DNA of 64,000 bases from Megaustenia siamemsis. Taxonomy: Eukaryota > Mollusca > Gastropoda > Stylommatophora > Ariophantidae. The stretch is from positions 54,997,603 to 55,061,602 of the forward strand of contig JAVIAB010000059.1 in NCBI GenBank assembly GCA_032433765.1, given 5' to 3'. Positions within the stretch are counted from its first letter, which is position 1. Each line of letters opens with the position of its first letter. The notes beneath the pieces are model-generated. The model was not told where the DNA came from. It made no database searches and was given only the letters and a program-made list of their open reading frames with translations. The position numbers and the translations under genes are program-made. Below, piece by piece: positions 9,772 to 21,300 of this stretch.

Positions 9772-11675
9772 AAGTCGTGGAAACTAACGTATTTCTACAA
9801 AGTATGGTGACAGCCTTAGAGAAAAGAAACAAACCATTAAAAGTTGGCTTGGACTAAATCCGAGTTGTCTGTCAGTAGAAACAAGCAAGAGAATCACGCA
9901 GGGCCGAAGACAACACGTAGGACAGAGATCATAACTCTCTGTGTGTAACGATTCACTGCTAACTATTCTAAGTCTTGCTTTTGTTCTTACGACAATAGTT
10001 TTGCCCTCTCTATAAATTGTTCCTTCTAGAGTTTATTCTGTCCTACCTTGTTTTCTTTTGCCGCTTCTGTCCATATGAAGATCTGGAGCTATAATCTTTT
10101 TCTTTTTCTGCACATTATGAACACATAACCGATATGCTTCCATTGTGACGTTACGTTGCAAGATGGTGGAACTAGTTGACGTTCTCTCGATCGCTGCAGA
10201 AAGTGCATTTGGGGTCTGATTAATTTCGGCTCTCCATTGCACTTTTCTGCGTTAAAATCAAAATAATGTTCTACTTAACACATCTGCGCCGATGAAGTGG
10301 AGGCACGCAATACTCCTTATAGACAAATCAAGTGTGATGCATGCGACCTTCCACCGTCTAGAGTGATGTTCATGACCTTTGTTGGAGTTGCATGACGCAA
10401 GTTATTTACATGTTACACCTCTTTAATATGAACTGCTTCGTCAAGTCAGCCGCAGTTTTATCCCTTTTAGGGAATTTGCACCGTATTTCGTTCATTGTAG
10501 GCTGCATTCATTAGAATAATCAGGAATCTAAGGGCGCTGCCATTGTTGTGTGTTCTACGTCATCATAATAACTCATCGTATATCCCAAGACCGGCCATAC
10601 GCTAATCTTACGGTCTGTTGTTTGATGTCCGACGGGGATAATCTGACGACTAACTGTGTTTTATATGTTCGGATTTGGAGTCAAAAACGATGTCTTAACA
10701 TCATCAAGCGCTACACATTTAAAAATATGATGATCATTATTTTCAGGAGGACGTGAAGTTCTGGTCAATATGGTGGATAGGCGGCAGGAACCATTGAAGG
10801 CTATGTATGAAGGTGTTCCTTGTTGCAGTTTCCTCATATTCCAAGTCCGGCTTGTTTCAGTAGTTACTGAGTTAAGTGCTCTGTGCACACCGTGAGCTGT
10901 GTTTCATCCGTTTTGAACATGTTTCGATATTCCAATTGTTTACGATGAATGATGATATCGTATGACAGGGAACAGTTGGCTGTGTACACTTTCTGTGCTG
11001 TTTCGCCTTTTGTCTTTTGGCGTGTGCTGAGACTGCTATGATGGGAACTACAACTACCTTTCTTTATTTGGGAGATGAGATAGTAATTCGGATGATTCCA
11101 CTGGCACGGGCGGTTGAGCAATTATGGATTTTAATTCGTTTGCAGTGATACCGAGGCCTTCCATAACCAAAGAACTTCCATTATTTTCTCAGTAGGCCTG
11201 TATAGCTTGATGGGAAATCGTGTCTGGTTTCTTGTTTTTATAGTTTCACGTGGTGTAATGTTTCTGCAAATTTTTTATTACGAGTCTTAGGAAAGGGGCA
11301 TTTATTTTCAAAGTCGATTATTCTCTTTTCTAGAGTTTGAATGGATTTTCAATGTCGTATCTATATGTTAGCATGGATATACAAGAAATCACAGTATGAG
11401 TCTTGTGTGCTTGCTAAGACTCATTCAGACTATCATGAACTTTACAACAGCTTCGCATCTGTATGCATCCTGGTGCATCTTGACGCCTTTACTAGTACAA
11501 TACCGCTGTTTGTATATCGTCCTACATGTTTACAGTAGTATATATTCTTATATATATATTTGTGTTGTTGTTTGTTATTCCAGCTGAAGGCCTACTTGGC
11601 CAAAACGTCGACTTTTGTTTTGTTACTTAGCTACGTAAAGCTGTCACCATACGACTTGTTTCTTCTTTAAAAAAA
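9765..11675. mobile_element. Possible large fold-back relative
   Basis: AACAAGTCGT and TATGGTGACAGC occur near 9780-9825 and, inverted, near 11630-11668. The right arm also carries CCAGCTGAAGGCCTACTTGG, resembling the arm of the fold-back at 24.4 kb. The interior includes a dispersed-repeat copy but no transposase. Confidence 0.4.
10748..11175 (-). repeat. Unclassified dispersed repeat, copy 1
   Basis: About 430 bases collinear and roughly 75-80% alike, in inverse orientation, with 33006-33440. Shared blocks include GAATTAAAATCCATAATTGC, CACAGCTCACGGTGTGCACA and TGGAATATGAGGAAACTGCA. A short frame (HRALNS, SRTWNMRKLQQGT) is kept in both, hinting at a former coding region. No family recognised. 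Confidence 0.8.
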
Positions 11676-11679
11676 AAAT

Positions 11680-12536
11680 TGTCATTATCATCAGCTTTAC
11701 AACAGCATCGCTGCATCTCTATGCATCTTTGTGCCTTTACTCCCTCATTCAGACTAGGACTCCGGACTCTCTAATGAGTACAGCCTTCTGTTTCAGTGAT
11801 TCAGTTGCCCCGTAGAGCTACTCTTCCAGAGAGTTGGGCGTGGGCACGATACTCATGACTGCACAGCAAGTCGTTTATGTACGTCCAAGTTACTTCTACA
11901 ACTTAACATATAGCGAGATTAATTTATTTGAAGTCGAAATATTAGCACCAATACAAACGAGTAATTCAAATAATCGCATAGAATCAACTTTATTGCTGTT
12001 TTGTTAATTTAAATTTATATCAAAATGTTTATTGTAGTTTACGGGTAAAGTTTAATCAGAAAAAGCCAGGTGTTGGATCTAAAGTACAGGTCGATTGAAT
12101 GAAGAGAACAACATGTTCAAGTAGTGGAAGTTATAGATCACGAATCTAGTCGTGAATGAATGTTGTGATTTAAATCAACACTTCTAACAGCAGTCATTCT
12201 GGAATAGACAACATGTCTGGGTTTGTAAATAAATAAAACCCCAACCCACTCCATGCACAGAGCGTGGTTTTTAAGGAATGATTTGGATATGTGCCACTCT
12301 CAGTTCATCCTCGACTGTCGTTTACGTTATATTTATTATTTTGTTAGCGCTCACTTGTTATTGGCTATCCACACAGTTTTGACCAATGTGTTTTAACACT
12401 ACAATATTTCTTTCCCAGAAAACAGGCGTCGTCCAATTTGTTGGGAGATCCCCGAAGTTACCTGATCAAACCCGACTTCCTGTCTATAGAAGAGCACTAT
12501 CCAATTCTCTCTCTACCTCGGTGGATTGCTGATTTG
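11680..12536. other. Unassigned DNA
   Basis: No coding potential or known element seen. It may be unique intergenic sequence. Confidence 0.5.
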
Positions 12537-12905
12537 ATTTGTGTTTGTTATTTCTTAGTTTCAATCTCTTCTTGCTTGATTTTATTTGTGTTTGTTATTT
12601 CTTAGTTTCAATCTCTTCTTGCTTGATTTTATTTGTGTTTGTTATTTCTTAGTTTCAATCTCTTCTTGCTTGATTTATTTGTGTTTGTTATTTCTTAGTT
12701 TCAATCTCTTCTTGCTTGATTTATTTGTGTTTGTTATTTCTTAGTTTCAATCTCTTCTTGCTTGATTTTATTTGTGTTTGTTATTTCTAGTTTCAATCTC
12801 TTCTTGCTTGATTTATTTGTGTTTGTTATTTCTTAGTTTCAATCTCTTCTTGCTTGATTTTATTTGCGTTTGTTATTCTTAGTTTCAATCTCTTCTTGCT
12901 TGACA
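12537..12905. repeat. 46-47-bp tandem array, eight copies
   Basis: Unit TTTGTGTTTGTTATTTCTTA then GTTTCAATCTCTTCTTGCTT and GATTTTA. Copies are nearly identical, with 1-2 base indels. No obvious source element. Confidence 0.95.
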
Positions 12906-13002
12906 AATAAAGCTCTCGTCGACATGTCTGCTGACGTATTAAAAAACAACAGTATTTAATAAATAAAGATAAGAATATGTAGACGTTGATGAGAGAGATC
13001 TT

Positions 13003-13498
13003 TCTCTTTTCACTGATACCTAAAAGGTGTCGTGGTTTATATCATTTGTCGTTCTTGAGCTGCTCAAATTGTCTGAATTAGTGATTTTCCTTTGTTGTTA
13101 CATGTCTCTGTCACTGCATCTATCCATCTTCTTCTGGGTCTTCATCTTGGTCTTTTTCCATGCATTCTCGAGAAGAACGCCCTTGATGGTGATTGGTGAG
13201 GATTCATTCTGACCAGGTGACCAAACCATTTAAGTTGTTGTTCTATATATTCTTGGCAGGGTTTTGTTCCTACTATTTTTCTTATGGTTTCATTTGGTAT
13301 TCTATCTCTTCTTGCGTTGTTTGTTACTTTTCTCAAGCATCGCATCTCACGTGTATTGATCTTTCTTAAATGTGATTTAGAAAGGGTCCATGTTTGACTT
13401 TCATAGCACAAAGTTGGTATGAATATGCTATTTATCATTTGTTGTTTAGCTGGCATAGAAATGTTTGGATGTCTTAGCAATGGTGAAGGCTGGCATAA
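13003..13498 (-). mobile_element. LINE-E 3' part
   Basis: A reverse ORF (13142-13480) encodes MLRHPNISMPAKQQMINSIF, CYESQTWTLSKSHLRKIN, KIVGTKPCQEYIEQQLKWFG and GHLVRMNPHQSPSRAF. The QERQMI-stop end follows. A perfect 10-base AGAGATCTTT duplication is at 12993-13002 and 13499-13508. Confidence 0.9.
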
Positions 13499-13899
13499 AG
13501 AGATCTTTTACATCGCAGAAATAAACATTTAGACTTGACGACATCAATACCACCAAAACCGCCTTGCTATTTTCCCCTAACTATGATTTTCGAGTACATT
13601 TTCATAGACGGGCTGATGGAAGCATATCAGTCGATACCCACTCAAGTATGGAAAAAAGGTACTTCTGATTACTGGGGTCTACCTCGCTGAGAGCAGACTC
13701 ATAGTTATCAAGTCTATCTCAAATGATGACGCAAATATGCACACGTACAGTTCCTACAGCGCGCTTGTTATCCACGCTTCTAATTCGCCCTTTCAGTTGC
13801 TCAATTACACTGATCTCTAGCTTGACTACTTTATTATTTTTTTTTTTTTAAAGGAGATCACAGGTTATTTGTCTTTTATGTAATGAAATTGACATTTTT

Positions 13900-14305
13900 T
13901 AAGAGGGAAGCAAAGAGAAATGATAAGAATAGTGACACTGTCACCTTTCGGACATGTCGTAAAAGGCGACTAAGGAGATTGATCGATGTCTTGAGAAGCT
14001 GTCATTGTAAAAAGTATTGTTATAGAAATAGAGCCATACATTTTAAAAGTGGTGATCTCTGCAATATGTGCTATTTTGGCACGCAAGGTTTCTGTTTTTG
14101 AGATTGTAGTTCTGTCCTATGTGCCGTCTTCAGCTCGAAAGGACAATAGATAGATAGAAAGAGAAAAGATACCAGACAGCTTAAGAGAATGGCTTGGCAG
14201 AAAGTCAACAACAGAAATGATAAATAACTGTTTATGATGGAAAGTTGTAGAGAGACATGATCACCTACGCCAGCAGGCTTGGTACTTGATGATGATGATA
14301 ATGAA
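13900..14305 (+). mobile_element. LINE-C 3' end split by a SINE-like insert
   Basis: LINE-C sequence GAGGGAAGCAAAGAGAAA ends at 13920 and resumes at 14158 as AAAGAGAAAAGATACCAGAC. It runs to the GTACTTGATGATGATGATAA end. The intervening 237 bases are a separate insertion. Confidence 0.85.
13921..14157 (+). mobile_element. Short non-autonomous element with a LINE-B-like tail
   Basis: A 237-base insert flanked by a perfect 9-base AAAGAGAAA duplication (13912-13920 and 14158-14166). It contains GTCGTAAAAGGCGACTAAGG. It ends CTATGTGCCGTCTTCAGC then TCGAAAGGACAATAGATAG, which parallels the LINE-B end CTATGGGCCGGCTACGGC then TCGAAAGGTCAATAGATAG. No clear tRNA A/B boxes. Probably mobilised by LINE-B enzymes. 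Confidence 0.75.
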
Positions 14306-14477
14306 ATAGTGTGGGGGCGGGGGAGGGGGGGTCAATAGAGGTTGAAAAACATTGGCGGAACAAACCGGCGGTGACTGAACGCTGATGTCACGGCGCTTTT
14401 GTTCAACTTCAATGACACATGTTGTGGATTCGAAGCCTACAAGACACGCCCATTTAATCGATCCTATACTTAAGAAT

Positions 14478-14560
14478 AAATCGCTATGGTTAAGCGGTTA
14501 GTGCACTCGTCCGCTGACCAGGTGGTCCGGGTTCGATTCCCGAAAGTTAAGATTTTATTT
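14478..14560 (+). mobile_element. tRNA-like SINE head
   Basis: A box TATGGTTAAGCGGTTAG and perfect B box GGTTCGATTCC, about 40 bases apart. The outer arms do not pair, so it is not a tRNA gene. The 3' body and end could not be defined. Confidence 0.6.
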
Positions 14561-14835
14561 CTGTTGACACTGATGTGAACAATCATCTAAATATTAGACA
14601 TTTGGTCCAAGAGGTTTTCTCTTGAAAAGTAAAGGGCCTGATCTGAAGTTGACGGCGTCATCGAAAAACGTGTCAATGCAAGCACCGCATTGCCAATAAG
14701 CAACAAATCGTGACCTTATTGGCGGAACTCTCAGATGGAAAGAAATAACAAATTCTTGTGACAACAGGAAAGATCGGGGTTTGCTAACAGAAACAAAAAG
14801 CGGAGGACCGATATAATAAGGCGTGTTGGTATAGT

Positions 14836-15114
14836 CCCTGCCAAGAATATATAGAACAACAACTTAAATGGTTTGGCCACCTGGTCAGAATGAATCCTCA
14901 CCAATCACCATCAAGGGCGTTCTTATCGAGAATGAATGGAAAAAGACCAAGAGGAAGACCCAGAAGAAGATGGATAGATGCAGTGACAGAAACATGTAAC
15001 AACAAAGGAAAATCACTAATTCAGACAGTTAGAGCAGCACAAGAACGACAAATGATATAAACCACGACACCTTTTAGGTATCAGTGAAAAGAGAAAAGAA
15101 GAAGAGGAAGAAGA
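14836..15114 (+). mobile_element. LINE-E 3' end
   Basis: Encodes YIEQQLKWFGHLVRMNPHQS, then WIDAVTETCNNKGKSLIQTV and RAAQERQMI-stop, followed by the ACACCTTTTAGGTATCAGTG 3' UTR and a (GAA)n tail. A 9-base TGGTATAGT duplication is at 14827-14835 and 15115-15123. Confidence 0.9.
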
Positions 15115-15123
15115 TGGTATAGT

Positions 15124-16616
15124 ACACAAAGCTTATTAAATAAGCTTAAAAAAAAACAGTGAAAGAAATGCTTATATACGTCGCAACAACAGCAGAAAGA
15201 ATGAATCATTTAGTTCACAGACATGTCGAGCTGATTTTTAAACAATTAATAAAATATAAATCACAACCAAGGATAAAACACGTGAAAACAAAACTTGTTT
15301 TCTTTATCCTCTCGTTCTTCCCTATCTCATCTTTCAGACTATATCTCATTGTGGTTCGTATCTCCCCCAAAGTGCCAAGGGTATTTTAATAATTTTCCTT
15401 CAGTCATCTCACTAGGGCTGAGTTTGTCTAGTTTAACACTACCAGTATTAATGAACTTGAACTATGTAAGGGTTGCAAAACTTGAAATTATGCTCTGCAT
15501 CTACACACCACAGTGACTACAGTTAACATAAAATGCACATTTCAGATAATCATTTAAAAGTGACAATTTAAACAACGCAGATAGCGAAACGTTCGTATAA
15601 TTACATTCATTATTGTTTTACCTTAACCAGCCAGTAGGCTTCAGTGAGTAGGAGTAGTGTTGCTTTATGATCAGATGTAGTTGTCGTGGAAGGAAGCCAG
15701 CACATACTGTGTCACACATTCCAGTGTTGTAACCATTACTATAATCTACATTACATCAATAGTGCTAGTACAAACTTAACAGACATACGATTTCAGAACC
15801 TGTTTTAGTCTTCCATTTTTAGCTTAGCATGCACTAGTATAAGTATCGTCAGTATCGATCTGATTTCACAACTTGACCAACCTACTACACACGTTTATTT
15901 TTATACAATATTATAATATATAACTAAATGAGTCATCTACAGAAAGAATCTTATTTTAGAATTGTAAATGCACAAGCTCGTTACTTCTATCTCTAGAAGT
16001 TCCAGGATGCATTAACCCTAATCTAGAAAATAATATAAAACATACCTTAGTAAAATGCTCAGGGAGTAATCAATCAAAATAAAGGCTAAATTTTACTTGT
16101 AGCTTATTTACAGCATGTGCCAGTAGGAAATCTGCGTTGTTATGGTAACTCAGTAAACAACGCTGTAATGTACTTTTATTTACCATTGAAATTTGTTGCA
16201 GTGAGAGAGCGTGGTGTGATAAGGTAACTGTTTTGAACACATTTGTTCAATAATTATAATATTTTACTTAATCAGTGTTCGATATTAATTTACTTGGAAA
16301 GAACTTTTATTTTATTTAATAAATTATCTGTTAAGAAACGCCCTGTGTATAGTTGATAGGAATTCCGCGCATGCGCTGTTCGTCTACCGAGGGCCGCTGA
16401 ATTGTTTTGAAGTTGATCATGTCCTATATTATATTATAGGCTTTACTTTCATGTGTTTTTACAATAAATGCACCAGTTACAACTGATACCATCACATCAA
16501 TGTATGTCACTACTAGAAAGATGTGCGAATTGGTTTTTCAGTTTATAACAGTAGCATATGATACTAAGAGGTAAATGTGTGTTATAATTGTTTTCTTTCT
16601 TCCAAATTCCAAGATT
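15124..16616. other. Unassigned intergenic DNA upstream of the SRCR-ZP gene
   Basis: About 1.5 kb without recognised repeats or ORFs of note, the longest repeat-poor stretch before exon 1. A GC-richer patch at about 16370-16400 (CCGCGCATGCGCTG) is reminiscent of an NRF1-type site, but a promoter cannot be claimed. Confidence 0.4.
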
Positions 16617-16627
16617 AAAACAGGATT

Positions 16628-17866
16628 CAGCAGCAGGTACCGTGCCTACTCACTGGCGTAGGTGATCATGTCTCTCCACAATTTTCGATCTCGGCAGCTA
16701 TATCATTTCTGTTGTTGATCTTCTGCCAAGCTATTCTCTTAAGCTGTTGTTATTTTTTTCTCTTTGCTTCCCTCTATCTCTTCGTCCCTCAATTTTTCCA
16801 GTTGTTACAATATATTCCAGTTGTTCTCTTCTCATTACATGGCCAAAAAATGATGATTGTTTCTAAGTTTCTACCTAATATTGGAAATTAGCTCTCTTTT
16901 TGCTTTGACCTCTCTCATGACATTTTCATTACTCTTCTTAGCTGTCTATGGTATTCTCAACATTCTTCTGTAAAACCAAATTTCTACAGACTCCAGTGAT
17001 TTTATTGTCAGTTGTCCTATTGTCCATGACTGGCATCCATATGTCAAGACTAGCTCTACTCTACATAACATTTAATAAGAACTCTTTTTCTTGTTTCTAT
17101 TGTCAAAAATGGATTTCATAGTATCTTCCTCATTTTTTGGAAAGCTGCTTTTGCTTGAGCCATTTTGCATCTCACCTCTTTTGTACATCTTCCGTCTGAG
17201 GTTAACAAAGTTTCCAAATATTTAAATTCATTTACCTGTTTTAATATTGTTCCACTTGTCTTTATTTTGCACTGAGGTGATGTATTTTTCTTTGTTGTTA
17301 CCATTACCTCTGTCTTTTTGCTATTAAGGCTGAGACCTTTATTTTTGCTTTCTTTCACTATAATGTCCAACATTTCTTGTAACTCATTTTCACTCTTAGC
17401 GATTAATACTGTATCATCAGCATACATCAGATTATTTATATTATGACCACCAATTGTTATTCCAGGCATGTCCCTTATGGATCTTAAAATAATCTCACTA
17501 TAAATATTAAACAAATCTGGTGTCAGCACACAACCTTGTCTAACACCCTGTTTTATTTGTTGAAACATTCCCAATTGGTTTCCAGTTCTTATGGCCGCTG
17601 TTTGTTGCCAGTACATGTTCTTTATTATTCATAGATCTTTGCTGTCTACGTTTATGCTTTCTAAAATTTTGATTATTTCTTGGTGCTTTTCTTTGTCAAA
17701 TGCCTTGGTGTAATCTATGAAACATAGGTATAGATCTGTTTTCACCTCTATGGCTCTTTCTACCAAAGATCTTATGATATAAATGACATTGCTTGTTCCT
17801 TTATCTCTCACAAATCCATACATCATCGTTAATTCATCGCTAATTTCTGGACTGATTTTGTTTCGC
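16628..17866 (-). mobile_element. LINE-C, 1.24-kb copy with RT palm
   Basis: Flanked by a perfect 11-base AAAACAGGATT (16617-16627 and 17867-17877). Read in reverse: YLCFIDYTKAFDKEKHQEI (17629-17868), then KQGVRQGCVLTPDLFNIYSE, LMYADDTVLIAKSENELQEM and SLNSKKTEVMV (17116-17616). A degraded C-terminus and the GTACCGTGCC end follow. The two ORF pieces are separated by a frame break. The YADD motif marks it as a reverse transcriptase of the RTE/CR1-like group. Confidence 0.9.
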
Positions 17867-17973
17867 AAAACAGGATTAACTTAGTTAAATGTGCTGTGGA
17901 ACTCACAGGGTGTTAAAATAAATAATACACTAATTAAATATTATAATTATTTGCAGCTAATTCATACTATAAC

Positions 17974-17979
<6 letters not shown>

Positions 17980-18050
<71 letters not shown>
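17980..18050. repeat. (AT)n microsatellite
   Basis: Over 60 bases of TA repeats, joined to a LINE-C fragment at its right edge. Confidence 0.97.
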
Positions 18051-18051
<1 letters not shown>

Positions 18052-18190
18052 GCTGTCCATGGTATTCTCAACATTCTTCTGTAAAACCACATTTCTACAG
18101 ACTCCAGTGATTTTCTTGTCTCTTGTCCTATTGTCTATGATTCACGTCCATAATTTAAGACTGGCTCTACATAACATTGTTTATAGAATG
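18052..18190 (-). mobile_element. LINE-C internal fragment
   Basis: Matches the part of LINE-C around AGCTGTCCATGGTATTCTCA and the following 120 bases in the 16.9-17.1 kb copy. It lacks both ends and directly follows an (AT)n run, as if broken there. Confidence 0.7.
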
Positions 18191-18319
18191 ATTAAAAGTG
18201 GACAGCAGCAAATAAGTTAGTTTAAAAACTTTCTAAAAGAGTAATCCACATTTTATCAAATAGCTTTATATTTGCTTTATAGATTGTGAGAACAAGATTA
18301 CAAATTCTGTTATTTAATT

Positions 18320-18392
18320 ATGCCAAGATTCAGTGTACTCATTGTACTGTCACTTTGCCTGACACTTCTGCTATGGATGCTGCCTGCCATGG
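18320..18392 (+). CDS. Exon 1: signal peptide
   Basis: The ATG at 18320 begins a 24-residue segment, MPRF followed by a long Leu/Val/Ile core and ending LPAM. This is a classic secretory signal peptide. It stops at a consensus donor, GTAAGT, at 18393, leaving phase 1. Exon 2 completes an alanine, so cleavage near PAM-A is likely. A possible 5'-UTR splice acceptor (TTTATAG) lies at 18276-18282. No promoter element could be recognised. An upstream exon cannot be excluded. Confidence 0.75.
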
Positions 18393-21300
18393 GTAAGTCA
18401 AGTCATGATTTTCTTATGTTGGTTCTGGTAAATCTTCAGAATCCCCAGGTTATACTATAATTTTTTGTTCCTTCATTTCTACATATTACAAACGTTGATG
18501 CTGTGGGACAGCAAAGCACTGTGTTGGATACCTCATAGATATACCACACCATATGATATGAGATATGTCTACATGAGTACTACATGACCTAGAGGTGGGG
18601 TTTTCTTAGTGGATATAGAAGACTTTTGATATATAGTTGATGTGGGGAGCGTAAATCAATGCAGTGTTCAATTGTCATAAAAAAGTACATGGTTTGAATC
18701 CTATGGAAGTGACCAAGTATTTCTCTCCTTGATGCTTGATTTTAGGATAGAGCAGAATGAATGCTTTATCCTGACAGAAATGACTAATAAAAGATTATTA
18801 TTTCACCTTGTGTTTGAGTCCATGTATACAACAGAACTATTGATAGGTACAATAACAAGAGCAGACAGTTTTGCTTCTCAATCATCATCATCGAGTGCCA
18901 TCTCCGCATCGAAGGTTGGCTGCCATGGAGCGCCATTCTACTCTGTCTCTGGCTTTGATGGTGTAGGTTGTCATAGACTGATTTGTCCATTTTTTGATTT
19001 TACTCGTCCATGTTAGTCTTGGTCTGCCTCTTTTACCTCGTATTTTCCCCTCCGAGATTACTTTTAGTAGACTGTTGTGTCTTTTAGCATGGCCCAAAAA
19101 TCGCATTTGTCTTGTTTGAATTGTTTTTAGTAGTTCTCTTTTCATTTTTAGTTGTTTTAAAACTTCTTCGTTTGTTTTCTTTTCTTTCCATCCAATTCTA
19201 CCTTTTCTTCTTTATATCCACATTTCAAAAGCTTCAATTCTTTGTTCTGTTTTCTTTGTCTAATGTCCATGTTTCTGCACAATATAGGAATGTTGAGAAG
19301 TTATAACATTTTGCTATTCTTAGTTTTAGCCCTGGTGTTATTTGTTTTGATTTTAGTATATTTTTCATAAATTAGAGAAATCGCCAATCAACCACTAATA
19401 TCTTCAGTAATCAAGAAAAGACGATGGTCATATGTTGGACATGTGAGGAGAAGAGATAATAACCGAATAGCAAAGCAAGTCCTCATGTGGGAAACAACAG
19501 GTAAGAGGAAAAGAGGAAGACCCAGAGAGACACTGAGAAGAACATTGATGAGAGAGGCAAGAGCAGCAGGAATCGGCTCCCTCAATGAGATAGAGCTGCT
19601 TGCACAGAATAGAGACAAATGGCGAGATTTGATAAAAGATCTTTACAAGGATTTAAAACTGCTAGAACAAAAATTTAGATAAGAGGAATATCTGGGTCTA
19701 CACCCTATGTTCCGGCTACGGCTTGAAAGGTCATTAGATAGATAGATATTTTTCATGGCATTAAACTTACTTTTTGCCATTCCTATTCTTTTATTTATTT
19801 CAGTTTTACATTTTCTATCACTGGTTATAGTATGTCCAAGGTAGTTGTAGCTCTGAGTTATTTCTGAGTTTTGCTTCTACCTAAGTAAAATTCAGTTATT
19901 AAATTTCCTATTTATGATGGTTAGAAATCTTTTTCATGTTGGTAGTAAATTTACTTGTTGAATTAACACTTATTTTAGGCCCTTCACCCATGTTACATAC
20001 ATTTTATCCTTCATATACCACCAAAGGAAAAAAAATGATAAACAATGAGGTCAGGTGATCTCAGGATTCACTTGCAAAACACCTGATCATTTTGTTCAGT
20101 GTGGTCAATCAATCTGTTTGGCATGTGCTCATGAACAATTTGTGGAGATTTGTTGGGACAGAAAGAAAATGTTTGAATTAATGTGTTTGCGGTCACAATA
20201 TTTAAAAATGCATTTCAATAAGTACTGATTTTATTACAACTTGAAATCATGGAGTGTTTTTGTGAACACCTTGTATATATAAATAAAACAATTGTATGTC
20301 AATGCAGACAGTCTGATATAGGCTGCTGTAGATCCTAAATAATAACTGCCACGTACTTCATTGCTGAACTATTTCTATCATGTTTGACTTTGCCATAATT
20401 TGAGTGACAGATCTTGCAGCAGAAGGAATTAAAAAATTTTTGAGTTTATACTTTGCCTTGGTGATTATTGTGGACTTAATGCTTGGCTCTTTCCTCTCCC
20501 CCCCCCCCCCTTCTCCATATGCGCCCCCCCCCCTTTTATGATGCCCTGTCCCCCTACCACACATATTTGAAGAGTTCTGTAGGAGTGACAGTTCAAACAT
20601 TCAGAGTTATTATCAGTAACTATATCTTGAATGCAGACTCTTGTGATTAAGTACATTCCTATGTGACTGCATCTTTCTTCAGTGTATGAAGGTGGCTGTA
20701 AATTTCTATTTTGGCATAGAATCATTTGCTACATGTAGGACATGTATGATAAGTGTTTTTCAATAAATTTTGATTGTTTTACCATTTCTGACAATGCATT
20801 TTCTTTGTGCCTCGTTGCTTTGGTGTTTCTCAGCACTGCAGGCACCTTTAGTGATAATGTTATGCCATAGTTGGTTGTTCTGCATGAGAGTTTCCAAGAA
20901 AGTTAAATTGATATTGAAGTTTTTTGGACACCTTGAGAAAGTCTTTGAAGTGCTTTTTTTCTTTCGGAGGTTGTCTTTTTTATTTGCAGATCACACAGTA
21001 AAACAGCTATTTTGGAATGCATTGGTCAGGCATATGATCATGCTACCCAAAGCTTTATATATTGTTCTTGTTTGCCTGTAATTATATCTTTTTACTGTTA
21101 GCCATAAATCTGTAACAATTATTTTGTCTTTTATCTATCTATCTTTCGTTCGCCTGAAGTATTATCTATATCTGCAATGTTGTTTTCTGTATAAATTTTA
21201 CTATCTTTTGTAATTCTTGCAGTGGCCCATATAGAATTGCCTGTAGTGTTGTATATATGGGCTAATGGATCTCTGTCTACTATATTCAGTACAGTCTTGG

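Noticed and set aside
14478..14560. A functional tRNA gene
   Set aside because: A and B boxes are good but the acceptor and other arms do not pair; it looks like a SINE head.
16370..16400. Promoter or CpG island for the SRCR-ZP gene
   Set aside because: Only one short GC-rich patch about 1.9 kb from exon 1. No TATA or initiator context could be supported.
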